Assembly (NCBI GenBank): GCA_937876695.1
Contig: CALFHW010000072.1
Span: 1 to 15,157 of the forward strand
DNA from: an uncultured bacterium
GTDB lineage: Bacteria; Patescibacteriota; Dojkabacteria; CALFHW01
DNA length: 15,157 nt
Reading direction: 5' to 3'
The notes below the pieces were generated by a model. That model had not been told where the DNA came from. It ran no database searches and worked only from the letters and a program-made list of their open reading frames with translations. Positions 1-6,135 of this stretch are shown piece by piece; within the stretch, counting starts at the first letter, position 1, and every line of letters begins with the position of its first letter. A program made the translations under genes and the position numbers.

Positions 1-21
1 AATTTGACAGGACAACTAGAT

Positions 22-573
22 ATGGACAATGCAACATTAAATATGATCGAGAATTTGCACAAAAATACTGGTAAGACTTTAGCTCAATGGATAAAAATTG
101 TTAAGTCTCAAAGCTTTGAGAAACATGGTGAAATAATAAAATTTCTGCAAAAGGATCACGGACTTACTTACGGCTTTGCCAATTTAGTTGCGCATAAATC
201 AAAAGGCTCAGACGCAGGTTCCGCGGTCAATAAAGACGATTTGGTAACCAAACAATACGTAGGGAAAGAACACTTCAAGCCTATTTATGACAAACTAATT
301 GCTGAAATTCAGACCTACGGGAAGGATGTTGAAATCGCCCCTAAAAACACCTACGTTAGTTTGAGACGTAAAAAGCAGTTCGCACTTTTAAACCCAGCGA
401 CAAAAACACGTTTTGAGATAGGGATTAACCTAAAAGGCCATGAAGCAAAAGGTAAGCTAGAAGCGGAAAAGCTAAATTCTATGTGCTCTCATAAGATCAA
501 TGTCGCAGACATTAAAGATGTCGACACAGAAATATTAGAGTGGATTAAACTAGCTTATGATAATGCTGGATAA
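22..573 (+). CDS. DUF4287 and DUF5655 domain-containing protein
   Basis: The 183-residue protein has two recognisable domains. An N-terminal DUF4287-like module (about residues 1-62) carries the pattern MIENLHKNTGKTLAQWI followed by a short helical segment ending near GFANLVAH. A C-terminal DUF5655-like module (about residues 80-180) contains YVSLRRKKQFALL and KTRFEIGINL. Both families are small cytoplasmic domains of unknown biochemical role, and the pair in one chain is a known architecture. The frame is open to the left edge, so the start is not certain. ATG at 22 is preferred because DUF4287 proteins begin close to this point and AGGAC lies at 9-13; a TTG at 4 is also in frame. The stop overlaps the next start by one base (TAATG), which points to an operon with translational coupling. 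Function is unknown. Confidence 0.8.
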   Translation: MDNATLNMIENLHKNTGKTLAQWIKIVKSQSFEKHGEIIKFLQKDHGLTYGFANLVAHKSKGSDAGSAVNKDDLVTKQYVGKEHFKPIYDKLIAEIQTYGKDVEIAPKNTYVSLRRKKQFALLNPATKTRFEIGINLKGHEAKGKLEAEKLNSMCSHKINVADIKDVDTEILEWIKLAYDNAG

Positions 574-815
574 TGAATACCAGGGATCAATTGGATAGAC
601 AGGATTCAGACTTTTTGGCGCTACTCTCTAATCCAGCCAGGAACACGCTACTGAATGAAGGAATTGATTCCATTCAGAAACTAGCAACTTACACCGAGAA
701 AGAGATTTTGGCTCTGCACGGAATGGGAAAAGCCTCACTGCCAGTATTACGACAGGCGCTAGAATCGGCAGGTTTGGCGTTTAAGAAAGCAGGTATTGCC
801 CGTGATAAGCTGTAA
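573..815 (+). CDS. Small helix-hairpin-helix protein resembling RNA polymerase alpha C-terminal domain
   Basis: An 80-residue protein with the pattern LSNPARNTLLNEGIDSIQKL, then a helix and the hairpin LHGMGKASLPVLRQAL. This is the helix-hairpin-helix fold shared with the RNA polymerase alpha C-terminal domain, which binds DNA non-specifically through the GxGxxS/T-type turn (here GMGKAS). It lacks the rest of RpoA and is far too short to be a polymerase subunit, so a free-standing DNA-binding or adaptor role is likely but unproven. Its ATG overlaps the stop of the preceding gene by one base, and a DUF1801 gene follows 39 bp later. Stand-alone proteins of this type are often found near DUF1801 genes. 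No transmembrane segment or signal peptide is visible. Confidence 0.75.
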   Translation: MNTRDQLDRQDSDFLALLSNPARNTLLNEGIDSIQKLATYTEKEILALHGMGKASLPVLRQALESAGLAFKKAGIARDKL

Positions 816-854
816 TTAGAATTAAGTATATTTTAGATTTTATTGCCCGCAAAA

Positions 855-1295
855 ATGTCAGCGACAAAAAATACAGGTACTTTTTCTGATTTCGAAGTGG
901 CGGCTATGAAAGCCCGCGCTAAGGAGCTTAAGGCAGAGGCCCGCGCTAGTAAAAACAGGGCAGAGGGTGAAAAACTCATCCTAGATGCTATAGCGCAGAT
1001 GTCCGATGCAGACAAAGCTATCGCCCAAAAGGTCCATGAATTAGTTAGTAAAACCGCACCTGAGCTTTTCCCCAAAACATGGTATGGAATGCCTGCCTAC
1101 GCGGACAAAGAGGGCAATGTAGTCTGCTTTTTTCAGGCGGCGAGTAAATTCAAGTCGAGGTACTCAACTTTAGGATTTAGTGATCCAGCAAAACTAGATA
1201 CAGGCAATATGTGGCCGACTGCCTTTGCCTTGGTCGGTATAAGCAAAAGCGAAGAGGACCAGATCGTCGAGCTAGTGAAAAAGGCGATAAAGTAG
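855..1295 (+). CDS. DUF1801 (YdhG-like) family protein
   Basis: About 146 residues. The C-terminal half has the DUF1801 signature: a helical region (AIAQKVHELVSKTAPELFPKTW), the core YGMPAYADKEGNVVCFF, and a basic/aromatic strand (KFKSRYSTLGF) followed by a C-terminal helix. Members have been annotated as putative iron chaperones (frataxin-like fold), but the role is poorly established. The N-terminal 45 residues are rich in Ala, Lys and Glu and look like a charged helix added to the family core. ATG at 855 is chosen. An in-frame TTG at 843 is possible but neither has a good Shine-Dalgarno sequence. The gene sits 39 bp after the helix-hairpin-helix gene and is probably in the same transcript. 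Confidence 0.8.
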   Translation: MSATKNTGTFSDFEVAAMKARAKELKAEARASKNRAEGEKLILDAIAQMSDADKAIAQKVHELVSKTAPELFPKTWYGMPAYADKEGNVVCFFQAASKFKSRYSTLGFSDPAKLDTGNMWPTAFALVGISKSEEDQIVELVKKAIK

Positions 1296-1314
1296 GGAGG
1301 CTTCAGAATTCAAA

Positions 1315-1749
1315 CTAGACAGCCTCGGCTAATTCCCTCACACGATCTATGGCTTTTGGAATTCTTTCTAGAAAAGTCTCTTCTTGATTCTCTGGGACTT
1401 CGCTGTTGACGGTTAAGGTAGTGACCTCGCCCTCCTGCTCAAGAGTGTAGCTTTCGGACCCGCCGGTCCATTCGTCATCTCGCTCCTCCCGCCCACTTTG
1501 CTGGGTATCGCTCTGGTGTTTGAACAACACAAATTCATTTGGCGTGAGTTTCACTACCAAACTCGTCACCCCATAACCCGACACCGAGGAGATGAATTGC
1601 ACTTTTTCACCTTCTTCCATCTTGCCGGCCATGTATGTCCCCTCATCGATGAGTCCCGACCAATCTCTGAATGTGCGATCATCCCAGAGCACCTTCCAGA
1701 CGTGTTCTTTGGAGGCATTTATCTTAACTGAGAATTGGAGATTTTTCAT
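1315..1749 (-). CDS. SRPBCC (AHSA1/START-like) domain protein
   Basis: 144 residues, the usual length of a single-domain SRPBCC protein. It begins with the typical first strand and helix (LQFSVKINASKEHVWKVLWD), continues with FRDWSGLI, and has the central KMEEGEKVQF and C-terminal TTLTVNSEVPENQEETFLE followed by a long closing helix. The fold is a helix-grip cavity that binds hydrophobic ligands; AHSA1-like bacterial members have varied and mostly unknown ligands. No cofactor or catalytic motif can be assigned. It converges on the DUF1801 gene (19 bp gap) and diverges from the HD-domain gene across 64 bp. No Shine-Dalgarno sequence precedes the ATG. Confidence 0.8.
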   Translation of the reverse strand: MKNLQFSVKINASKEHVWKVLWDDRTFRDWSGLIDEGTYMAGKMEEGEKVQFISSVSGYGVTSLVVKLTPNEFVLFKHQSDTQQSGREERDDEWTGGSESYTLEQEGEVTTLTVNSEVPENQEETFLERIPKAIDRVRELAEAV

Positions 1750-1780
1750 AGTTGGTTGGCTAATAGATTAGTCGTATAGT

Positions 1781-1786
1781 TATAAT
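1781..1786 (+). promoter_or_regulatory. Candidate -10 element of the HD-DinB gene
   Basis: A perfect TATAAT lies in the 64-bp gap between two divergent genes, 27 bp before the ATG at 1814. The best -35 match, TTGGCT at 1756-1761, is 19 bp away, a longer spacing than usual. The leader would be about 20 nt with no Shine-Dalgarno sequence. Confidence 0.35.
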
Positions 1787-1813
1787 ATTAGTATAGATTT
1801 AGTAAAAGTAGTT

Positions 1814-2764
1814 ATGAATCTTGTCCATAAAGCCAAAATATACGCTGAAAAGCATTTCGAAGGAATCACCGAGAAAAACCCTGAAAAAACACCTTATATT
1901 AATCATTTGCAAAGGGTGGCGGAACTTGTAGAACTATCCGGTGGGAGTGACATAGAGGTTGCCGCGGCTTGGCTACACGATATTGTTGAGGATACGCCTG
2001 TAACAATTGCGCAGGTTCAAAAAGAATTTGGCCAAGGTGTTACGCTGATAGTTGAGGGGTTAACAGATAAAGCAGAATATTCACAGTTAACTGTGCAAGA
2101 GAAAAAGCAGAGGCAGGCAGCTAGATTGATTTCAGAGACGGACTCTGCCAAAAGAGTTAAACTGGCAGACCAGATATCTGCTGTTGAGATTGATACCAGA
2201 AACAGCTTGCTATCAATAGATCACAGGCTTATGTACGTACAAGGTGCCAAGAAAATCGCCGATATTTGTTTAGGAATCAGTGAACTTCTCGATAATGAAT
2301 TTAAGAAAGCGCACCTTGAAGCAAGTAAGAGATTAGAGTTGGAGTCATTAGCTAACACTGTTACGGAATTTATCGAGTTTTTCAATCAGGATAAGGACCA
2401 CGGACAGCTGGTTTATCCAGAATGGACGGCTAAGGATATTCTGGGGCACATCACTTTTTGGCATGAGAGCTTCGCGAGGAATTTGAGAGATGTGGCTGAG
2501 GGCAGGACAGCAAAGCCCTTAAGAGGAAGTTTAACCGATGTCAACGTGACGAGCGTTGAGAGCACTAGGAGTGTTTCAATTGAAGATTTATGCCAGAGGC
2601 TAAGAGATGCGCAGCAGATCATTGCTAGATATATTCTGGATGGAAACATAGAAAAAATCCCCTATAAAGTCGGTTCTAGGGATTATGCGCCACTAGAACA
2701 TCTAGAGGTAGTAATCTCACACATTCAGAAGCATTTACAGGACGTTAGCAAGAAGTACAAGTAG
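1814..2764 (+). CDS. SpoT/MESH1-like HD hydrolase domain fused to a DinB/ClbS-like domain
   Basis: The N-terminal ~165 residues match the HD hydrolase domain of RelA/SpoT and small alarmone hydrolases: YINHLQRVAEL (metal ligand H31), HDIVEDTP (H55, D56 and catalytic acidic pair E59-D60) and KLAD (D119). The Asn usually four residues after that Asp is Ala here. The synthetase and TGS domains are absent. Residues ~172-316 form a second helical domain with WTAKDILGHITFW (W204, D208, H212, W216) and a late SHIQKH (H303, H307), the pattern of DinB/ClbS-DfsB four-helix proteins. The first domain probably hydrolyses (p)ppGpp or a related nucleotide with a Mn2+-type site; the role of the second is unknown. 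It stands alone between oppositely oriented genes. The HD call is firm, the substrate is inferred. Confidence 0.8.
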   Translation: MNLVHKAKIYAEKHFEGITEKNPEKTPYINHLQRVAELVELSGGSDIEVAAAWLHDIVEDTPVTIAQVQKEFGQGVTLIVEGLTDKAEYSQLTVQEKKQRQAARLISETDSAKRVKLADQISAVEIDTRNSLLSIDHRLMYVQGAKKIADICLGISELLDNEFKKAHLEASKRLELESLANTVTEFIEFFNQDKDHGQLVYPEWTAKDILGHITFWHESFARNLRDVAEGRTAKPLRGSLTDVNVTSVESTRSVSIEDLCQRLRDAQQIIARYILDGNIEKIPYKVGSRDYAPLEHLEVVISHIQKHLQDVSKKYK

Positions 2765-2779
2765 GCTTGCCAGCTAATT

Positions 2780-3115
2780 TTATTCGATCTCCCTGATCAA
2801 TTCAGCCTTTAGCTGTGCTGCTGGCCTCATGCCTACGAAATCAGCGACTACTTTCCCACCTTTAAATAACTTCATATTAGGGATGCTGCTGATCTGGTAC
2901 TCCATAGCTAAGCTCTGGTTCTCCATTTCTTCGGTATTCACCTTTACGATTTTGACTTTGCCGTTTAGCTCGGTATCCGCAGCCAGGCTGTCCAGCTCTG
3001 GAGCCATCATTAAGCATGGCACGCACCAAGGCGCCCAGAAATCAACTAACACCGGAATATCTGAATCGATAACTTCGGATTTAAATTCGCTTTTGCTAAT
3101 TTGTTTGGCCTGCAT
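2780..3115 (-). CDS. Thioredoxin with a WCVPC active site
   Basis: 111 residues, the normal length of thioredoxin. Visible are VLVDFWAPWC with buried D25, the redox pair C31-V-P-C34, the cis-proline loop SIPN (P79) and the closing strand pair LFKGGKVV. The canonical WCGPC is altered to WCVPC, and the Lys after the second Cys is Leu, so redox potential or partner choice may differ. No signal peptide, so it acts in the cytoplasm as a disulfide (and potentially persulfide) reductase. It follows the CsoR/CstR-family repressor gene by 25 bp of AT-rich DNA with no Shine-Dalgarno sequence, so the two genes are very likely one operon under that repressor. Confidence 0.92.
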   Translation of the reverse strand: MQAKQISKSEFKSEVIDSDIPVLVDFWAPWCVPCLMMAPELDSLAADTELNGKVKIVKVNTEEMENQSLAMEYQISSIPNMKLFKGGKVVADFVGMRPAAQLKAELIREIE

Positions 3116-3140
3116 AATTATAATTAGTTAATAAATAAAT

Positions 3141-3386
3141 TTAAAATGCTGCATCTAAAACCGCGTTAATCCTGAGCTTTTTGACGTCAGGGCTTAGTTG
3201 CATCTGGGCGCATCGCTCTAACTCTACTTCGGCAATGTGCTTGCCTAGAGATTTAATCGAACCCATGACAGCCTTGAGCTGGGTTATAACCTGCACACAG
3301 TCGTACTCCTGACTGGCTATGGTCGAATTCAAAGCGTTTAGCTGGCCAATTGCACGGTTTATTCTTTTTTCGGTGTTGTTTTGCAT
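3141..3386 (-). CDS. CsoR/CstR-family (DUF156) transcriptional repressor
   Basis: 81 residues, all-helical, with the family pattern RINRAIGQLNAL at the N terminus, the first ligand Cys in YDCVQVITQLKAV (C30) and the second in EVELERC (C59), 29 residues apart as in CsoR and CstR. The histidine that completes the Cu(I) site in CsoR falls at residue 55, which is Glu here. Loss of that His is a trait of the persulfide-sensing CstR branch, so copper sensing is unlikely and thiol/persulfide sensing by C30-C59 is the better guess. The protein should bind DNA as a tetramer. A GC-core palindrome typical of this family lies just upstream, inside its own promoter, so autoregulation is expected. The thioredoxin gene lies downstream. 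Confidence 0.88.
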   Translation of the reverse strand: MQNNTEKRINRAIGQLNALNSTIASQEYDCVQVITQLKAVMGSIKSLGKHIAEVELERCAQMQLSPDVKKLRINAVLDAAF

Positions 3387-3392
3387 AAGTTA

Positions 3393-3422
3393 AATATACC
3401 CCAGGGGGTATATAAATGTCAA
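3393..3422 (-). promoter_or_regulatory. Promoter of the repressor-thioredoxin operon
   Basis: On the - strand a perfect -35 (TTGACA, 3422-3417) is followed after 18 bp by TATATT (3398-3393). The ATG starts 6 nt after the -10, so transcription should begin at or within a base or two of the start codon, giving a leaderless mRNA. Confidence 0.75.
3395..3412. promoter_or_regulatory. CsoR/CstR-type operator palindrome
   Basis: TATACCCCAGGGGGTATA: two perfect 8-bp arms (TATACCCC / GGGGTATA) around a 2-bp spacer, extendable by one more A-T pair on each side. The CCCC/GGGG core flanked by TA-rich ends is the known operator style of the CsoR/CstR family. It covers the spacer and the -10 of the repressor's own promoter, so bound repressor would block polymerase. 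The divergent lactate dehydrogenase gene starts 112 bp away. Confidence 0.82.
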
Positions 3423-3523
3423 GAATTATTCATTCCCAACAATACTAGTGACTAAAGACACATCCAGGGTGAAGTAAAAGTGCTAAATTGTAAATTAGGT
3501 ATTAATTATTATTCTTTATTTTC

Positions 3524-4453
3524 ATGAGTATTCAGCCTTCAGGTAGAGTAGTGGTGGTGGGTGCGGGGATGGTTGGTTCTTCAGTTGCCTATGCCATTCT
3601 CAATCAGCAAATTGCCAAAGAAATTTTGATTATAGATATCGCCGAGGAGTTAGTTCGGGCACATGTACTGGATATGCAAGATGCCTCGCAATTTACAAAT
3701 GGCGTCAGAGTCACAGCGGCTGGCTATTCTCACCTAGAAGATGGCGACGTAGTAATCGTCACCTGTGGCGCTGCTCAGAAAGAAGGCCAGACTCGAATTG
3801 ATCTACTTAAAATCAACGCCAGCATTATCCGCAGCGTGGTCGCAAGTATCAAGCAGACAGGTAAACAGGTTTATCTGCTCATGGTTACAAATCCAGTAGA
3901 TATTATGACCTACATCGCGGTTAAGGAAAGCGGCCTACCTAAAGGCATGGTGTTTGGCAGCGGTACTTACCTAGATACTGGCAGGCTCAAGATGGCGATT
4001 GAAGAGCAAATCGATGTCAACCACAACAGCATCCACGCTTATGTGATCGGCGAGCATGGCGATAGTTCATTTCCGCTGCTGAGCAGCGCTACCGTCTCGG
4101 GAGTGGGCTTAGAAACACTCATGAAAGTCGACGAACAGCTCTATGCCAGCCTAATGGAGAAGGTGCGCAATAAAGCCTACGAGATCATCAAAGGCAAAAA
4201 AGCCACCTATTTCGGTATCGGCAATGCTGTGGCAGTAATCGCTAGGGCAATTATCAGAGACGAACAGAGGGTTATGCCTTTAAGCGTGCTGCTAGAGGGC
4301 CAATATGGCCATAGTGATCTCTGCATAGGCGTGCCTAGCAAAATCGGGTCAGCAGGCTGCGAGGTAGTAGGTGAGGCTGGCTTTAACGCGCAAGAAAGCG
4401 AGTTATTTGAAAAATCAGCTAGTTTCCTAAAAGAAAATATTAAACTAATCTAA
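3524..4453 (+). CDS. ldh: L-lactate dehydrogenase
   Basis: 309 residues, full family length. The N-terminal Rossmann motif VVVVGAGMVGSSVAY and the acidic residue after strand 2 (IIDIAEE, D38) indicate NAD(H). The substrate loop reads GAAQKEGQTR: Q85 is the residue that distinguishes lactate from malate dehydrogenases (which have Arg), and R91 is the mobile catalytic Arg. N123 (VTNPVD), D151 and R154 (YLDTGR) and the proton-relay H178 (GEHGDSS) are all present. The enzyme reduces pyruvate to L-lactate to regenerate NAD+ in fermentation, in the cytoplasm. It heads a two-gene unit with an AEC permease 21 bp downstream. ATG at 3524 gives the expected N terminus; no Shine-Dalgarno sequence and no convincing promoter were found. 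Confidence 0.93.
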   Translation: MSIQPSGRVVVVGAGMVGSSVAYAILNQQIAKEILIIDIAEELVRAHVLDMQDASQFTNGVRVTAAGYSHLEDGDVVIVTCGAAQKEGQTRIDLLKINASIIRSVVASIKQTGKQVYLLMVTNPVDIMTYIAVKESGLPKGMVFGSGTYLDTGRLKMAIEEQIDVNHNSIHAYVIGEHGDSSFPLLSSATVSGVGLETLMKVDEQLYASLMEKVRNKAYEIIKGKKATYFGIGNAVAVIARAIIRDEQRVMPLSVLLEGQYGHSDLCIGVPSKIGSAGCEVVGEAGFNAQESELFEKSASFLKENIKLI

Positions 4454-4474
4454 CTTTTTGCAAAGTAAAAGGCT

Positions 4475-5392
4475 ATGCCAATTGAAATTGTATTATCTTT
4501 AATGCTGGTGATTTTAGCTGGGTTTGTAGTTCATAGACTGAAGATCTTGCCAGCAGAGACTACCATGGTGCTCAATAAGTTCTTAGTGAACATTTCATTT
4601 CCGTTAGTGATTTTTCTAGGCATTGCTAAGTCGGATCTGTCAAAAATCAATGACTTCTTGCCATTTGTGCTGATCAATTGCGCGATTATCTCTGCAGCCT
4701 ACGTCGTTGTTTTTCTAATAGGTAAGCTGCTAAAGCTAAACTATGCGCGCTCGGGAGCGCTTGTCTTGGGAGCAGTTACAGGAAATATCGCCTTTATGGG
4801 TTTCCCGGTGATCAAAGGCTTTTTTGGCACTGCACATGTGGAATTTGCCTACATGTACATCATAGTCTTCTCAATGACACTGGCATTTGTGGGGCTTACT
4901 TTGGTGGAACTTAGTCAAGATGATCAGAAAATCGATTTCAAAAAAATACTTAAGAAAGGCCTGTTAAATCCCCTGACAATGTCGGCGATTCTGGGGACTA
5001 TCGCGCTACTATTGCAGATTAAGTTCCCTGCGGTGGTGCTAGATCCGGCTACCTCTTTGTCACAGGTAACTACTCCTTTGGCGCTATTCTCGATCGGTGG
5101 ATTTATCTCGGCCAACTTCAAACTGCAGGAGATCAAACTGACTCTGCTAGCAGTGGTGATTAAGTTGGCGCTGCTGCCATTACTTGTGCTGGTAGTCTAT
5201 AGCCTCTTTAAGGGTGATGTGCAGACTGCTTTTACAGTCAGTGTTATGCAGGCCGCCATGCCAACGAGCCTCACCGAACTGGCGATTGCTAGCGAGTATA
5301 AACTGGACGGCAAAATCGCTTCATCGACAATCCTGCTGACCACGCTGCTATCGCCGCTTACGCTAGTTCTGTGGGCAACGGTTTTGAGGTAG
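4475..5392 (+). CDS. AEC-family (auxin efflux carrier-like) permease
   Basis: 305 residues, hydrophobic throughout, with about ten apparent membrane segments in two halves. Family landmarks are the N-terminal LVNISFPLVIF, the first discontinuous helix region GAVTGNIAFMGFPVI with its following FFG, and the C-terminal counterpart MQAAMPTSLTELAIASEY followed by a last helix with SPLTL. Bacterial AEC transporters move small organic acids such as malate and malonate, and some sit beside malolactic or lactate enzymes. Placed 21 bp after lactate dehydrogenase, this one probably moves lactate or a related acid across the cytoplasmic membrane; the substrate is inferred from context only. An AAAGG run sits just 2 bases before the ATG, too close for a normal ribosome binding site. 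Confidence 0.87.
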   Translation: MPIEIVLSLMLVILAGFVVHRLKILPAETTMVLNKFLVNISFPLVIFLGIAKSDLSKINDFLPFVLINCAIISAAYVVVFLIGKLLKLNYARSGALVLGAVTGNIAFMGFPVIKGFFGTAHVEFAYMYIIVFSMTLAFVGLTLVELSQDDQKIDFKKILKKGLLNPLTMSAILGTIALLLQIKFPAVVLDPATSLSQVTTPLALFSIGGFISANFKLQEIKLTLLAVVIKLALLPLLVLVVYSLFKGDVQTAFTVSVMQAAMPTSLTELAIASEYKLDGKIASSTILLTTLLSPLTLVLWATVLR

Positions 5393-5398
5393 AGCTAC

Positions 5399-5767
5399 TT
5401 AGGCGACCCAATTCCAGGCGTAATAGATAGTCATTACGTTGAAAACCAGGCTCACAACTAGCAGAAACCTATCGTAGGCTGAAGGGTAAGTGGGAATTGC
5501 TAGTAGGTTGAATATGAAGAAAACAGCTGCCAAGGCGATACTAGAAATGCGCGCAGCCTGCACCGGCAAAATCAGTGTGGATACAGCCATTAGGATAGGA
5601 ATTAGCATGAGCATCGAAATTCCTAAGTACACCAGCTTGTGAACTTTTTTGCCCTCGATCTCTCCGGCGGTAAATTCGCCCGCAAAGATCCTGAGCACAT
5701 CGCCAAGCAGATAAATCAGCATCAACGCTACCCACAGGCCAAAAATAATAATTCTAGTTTCTTCCAT
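5399..5767 (-). CDS. Four-helix membrane protein, DUF6326-like
   Basis: 122 residues with four predicted membrane spans (about residues 6-26, 45-68, 73-92 and 100-119). The arrangement, a first helix ending in IYLLGDVLRIF, a polar loop (GEIEGKKVH), a second helix with IPILMAVSTLILP, and a last helix ending in YYAWNW, resembles DUF6326 proteins. No catalytic residues or function are known. It converges on the AEC permease gene (6 bp gap) and diverges from the MazF-like gene over 50 bp in which the two promoters meet. A TAAACT hexamer lies exactly 6 nt before the ATG, so the mRNA is probably leaderless. Confidence 0.72.
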   Translation of the reverse strand: MEETRIIIFGLWVALMLIYLLGDVLRIFAGEFTAGEIEGKKVHKLVYLGISMLMLIPILMAVSTLILPVQAARISSIALAAVFFIFNLLAIPTYPSAYDRFLLVVSLVFNVMTIYYAWNWVA

Positions 5768-5773
5768 TACTTT

Positions 5774-5801
5774 AGTTTAATAAAAATTTAGTTAACTGCA
5801 A
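5774..5801 (-). promoter_or_regulatory. Promoter of the DUF6326-like gene
   Basis: On the - strand TTGCAG (5801-5796) and TAAACT (5779-5774) are separated by 16 bp; the ATG follows after 6 nt. The -35 sits next to the extended -10 of the divergent MazF-like gene, so the two promoters touch back to back. Confidence 0.5.
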
Positions 5802-5802
5802 A

Positions 5803-5811
5803 TGATATAAT
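5803..5811 (+). promoter_or_regulatory. Extended -10 promoter of the MazF-like gene
   Basis: TGATATAAT is a perfect extended -10 (TGn plus TATAAT at 5806-5811). A T-run of 6 nt separates it from the GTG start, so the transcript should begin at the start codon. No -35 is visible, which extended -10 promoters do not need. The same 9-mer recurs at 8739-8747. Confidence 0.65.
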
Positions 5812-5817
5812 TTTTTT

Positions 5818-6135
5818 GTGAAACTGCAAACTGGCAATATATATTGGATTAACTTAAAGGGCAGTGTCGCGCATCCGCATGTGGTAATTGCTCATGAAGG
5901 TGAAGCTGTGACTGTATGCGCACTGACCACCAATAAAAACAAGCAAGACATGCCTGGCAATATCCTACTCTCTGAAGGGGAAGGTGGGTTAAAAGAGCGC
6001 AGTATTGTCGACATTTCTAAAGTGTTTTCCATAGATAAATTAGAACTAGGTGAATATGTCGGCCAGCTCGCTGAGCACCGCTTGAGCGAAATCCAAGCCG
6101 GCATAGACTTTCTAGAAAAGTCGTTTTTGAACTAA
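5818..6135 (+). CDS. Solitary PemK/MazF-like protein
   Basis: 105 residues, family length. GNIYWINL is the first MazF strand, HPHVVI the second, VCALTTNK the conserved Thr strand (T38), PGNILLSEGEGGL the next hairpin, RSIVDISKVFSIDK the core strand and GQLAEHRLSEI the final helix. MazF toxins are sequence-specific endoribonucleases. The catalytic Arg before the Pro-Val-Val strand is His here (H19), as in a subgroup of PemK-like proteins with an HPHVVI motif, so RNase activity cannot be assumed. No antitoxin gene is next to it: the upstream neighbour is a divergent membrane protein and the downstream gene is convergent, overlapping by 4 bp. The GTG start lies 6 nt after a perfect -10, indicating a leaderless mRNA. 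Confidence 0.8.
   Translation: MKLQTGNIYWINLKGSVAHPHVVIAHEGEAVTVCALTTNKNKQDMPGNILLSEGEGGLKERSIVDISKVFSIDKLELGEYVGQLAEHRLSEIQAGIDFLEKSFLN

Noticed and set aside
573..815. RNA polymerase alpha subunit gene (rpoA) fragment
   Set aside because: The reading frame is complete at 80 residues with its own start coupled to the upstream gene; it is a free-standing helix-hairpin-helix protein, not a broken rpoA.
1297..1326. GAGGCT/AGCCTC inverted repeat between two convergent genes as a terminator
   Set aside because: The loop is 18 nt, the stem only 6 bp, and there is no T tract on either strand; part of it lies inside the SRPBCC coding region.
3117..3122. TATAAT on the - strand just before the thioredoxin ATG as its own promoter
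   Set aside because: Only one base separates it from the ATG, so a transcript from it would start inside the gene. AT-rich filler within the operon is simpler.
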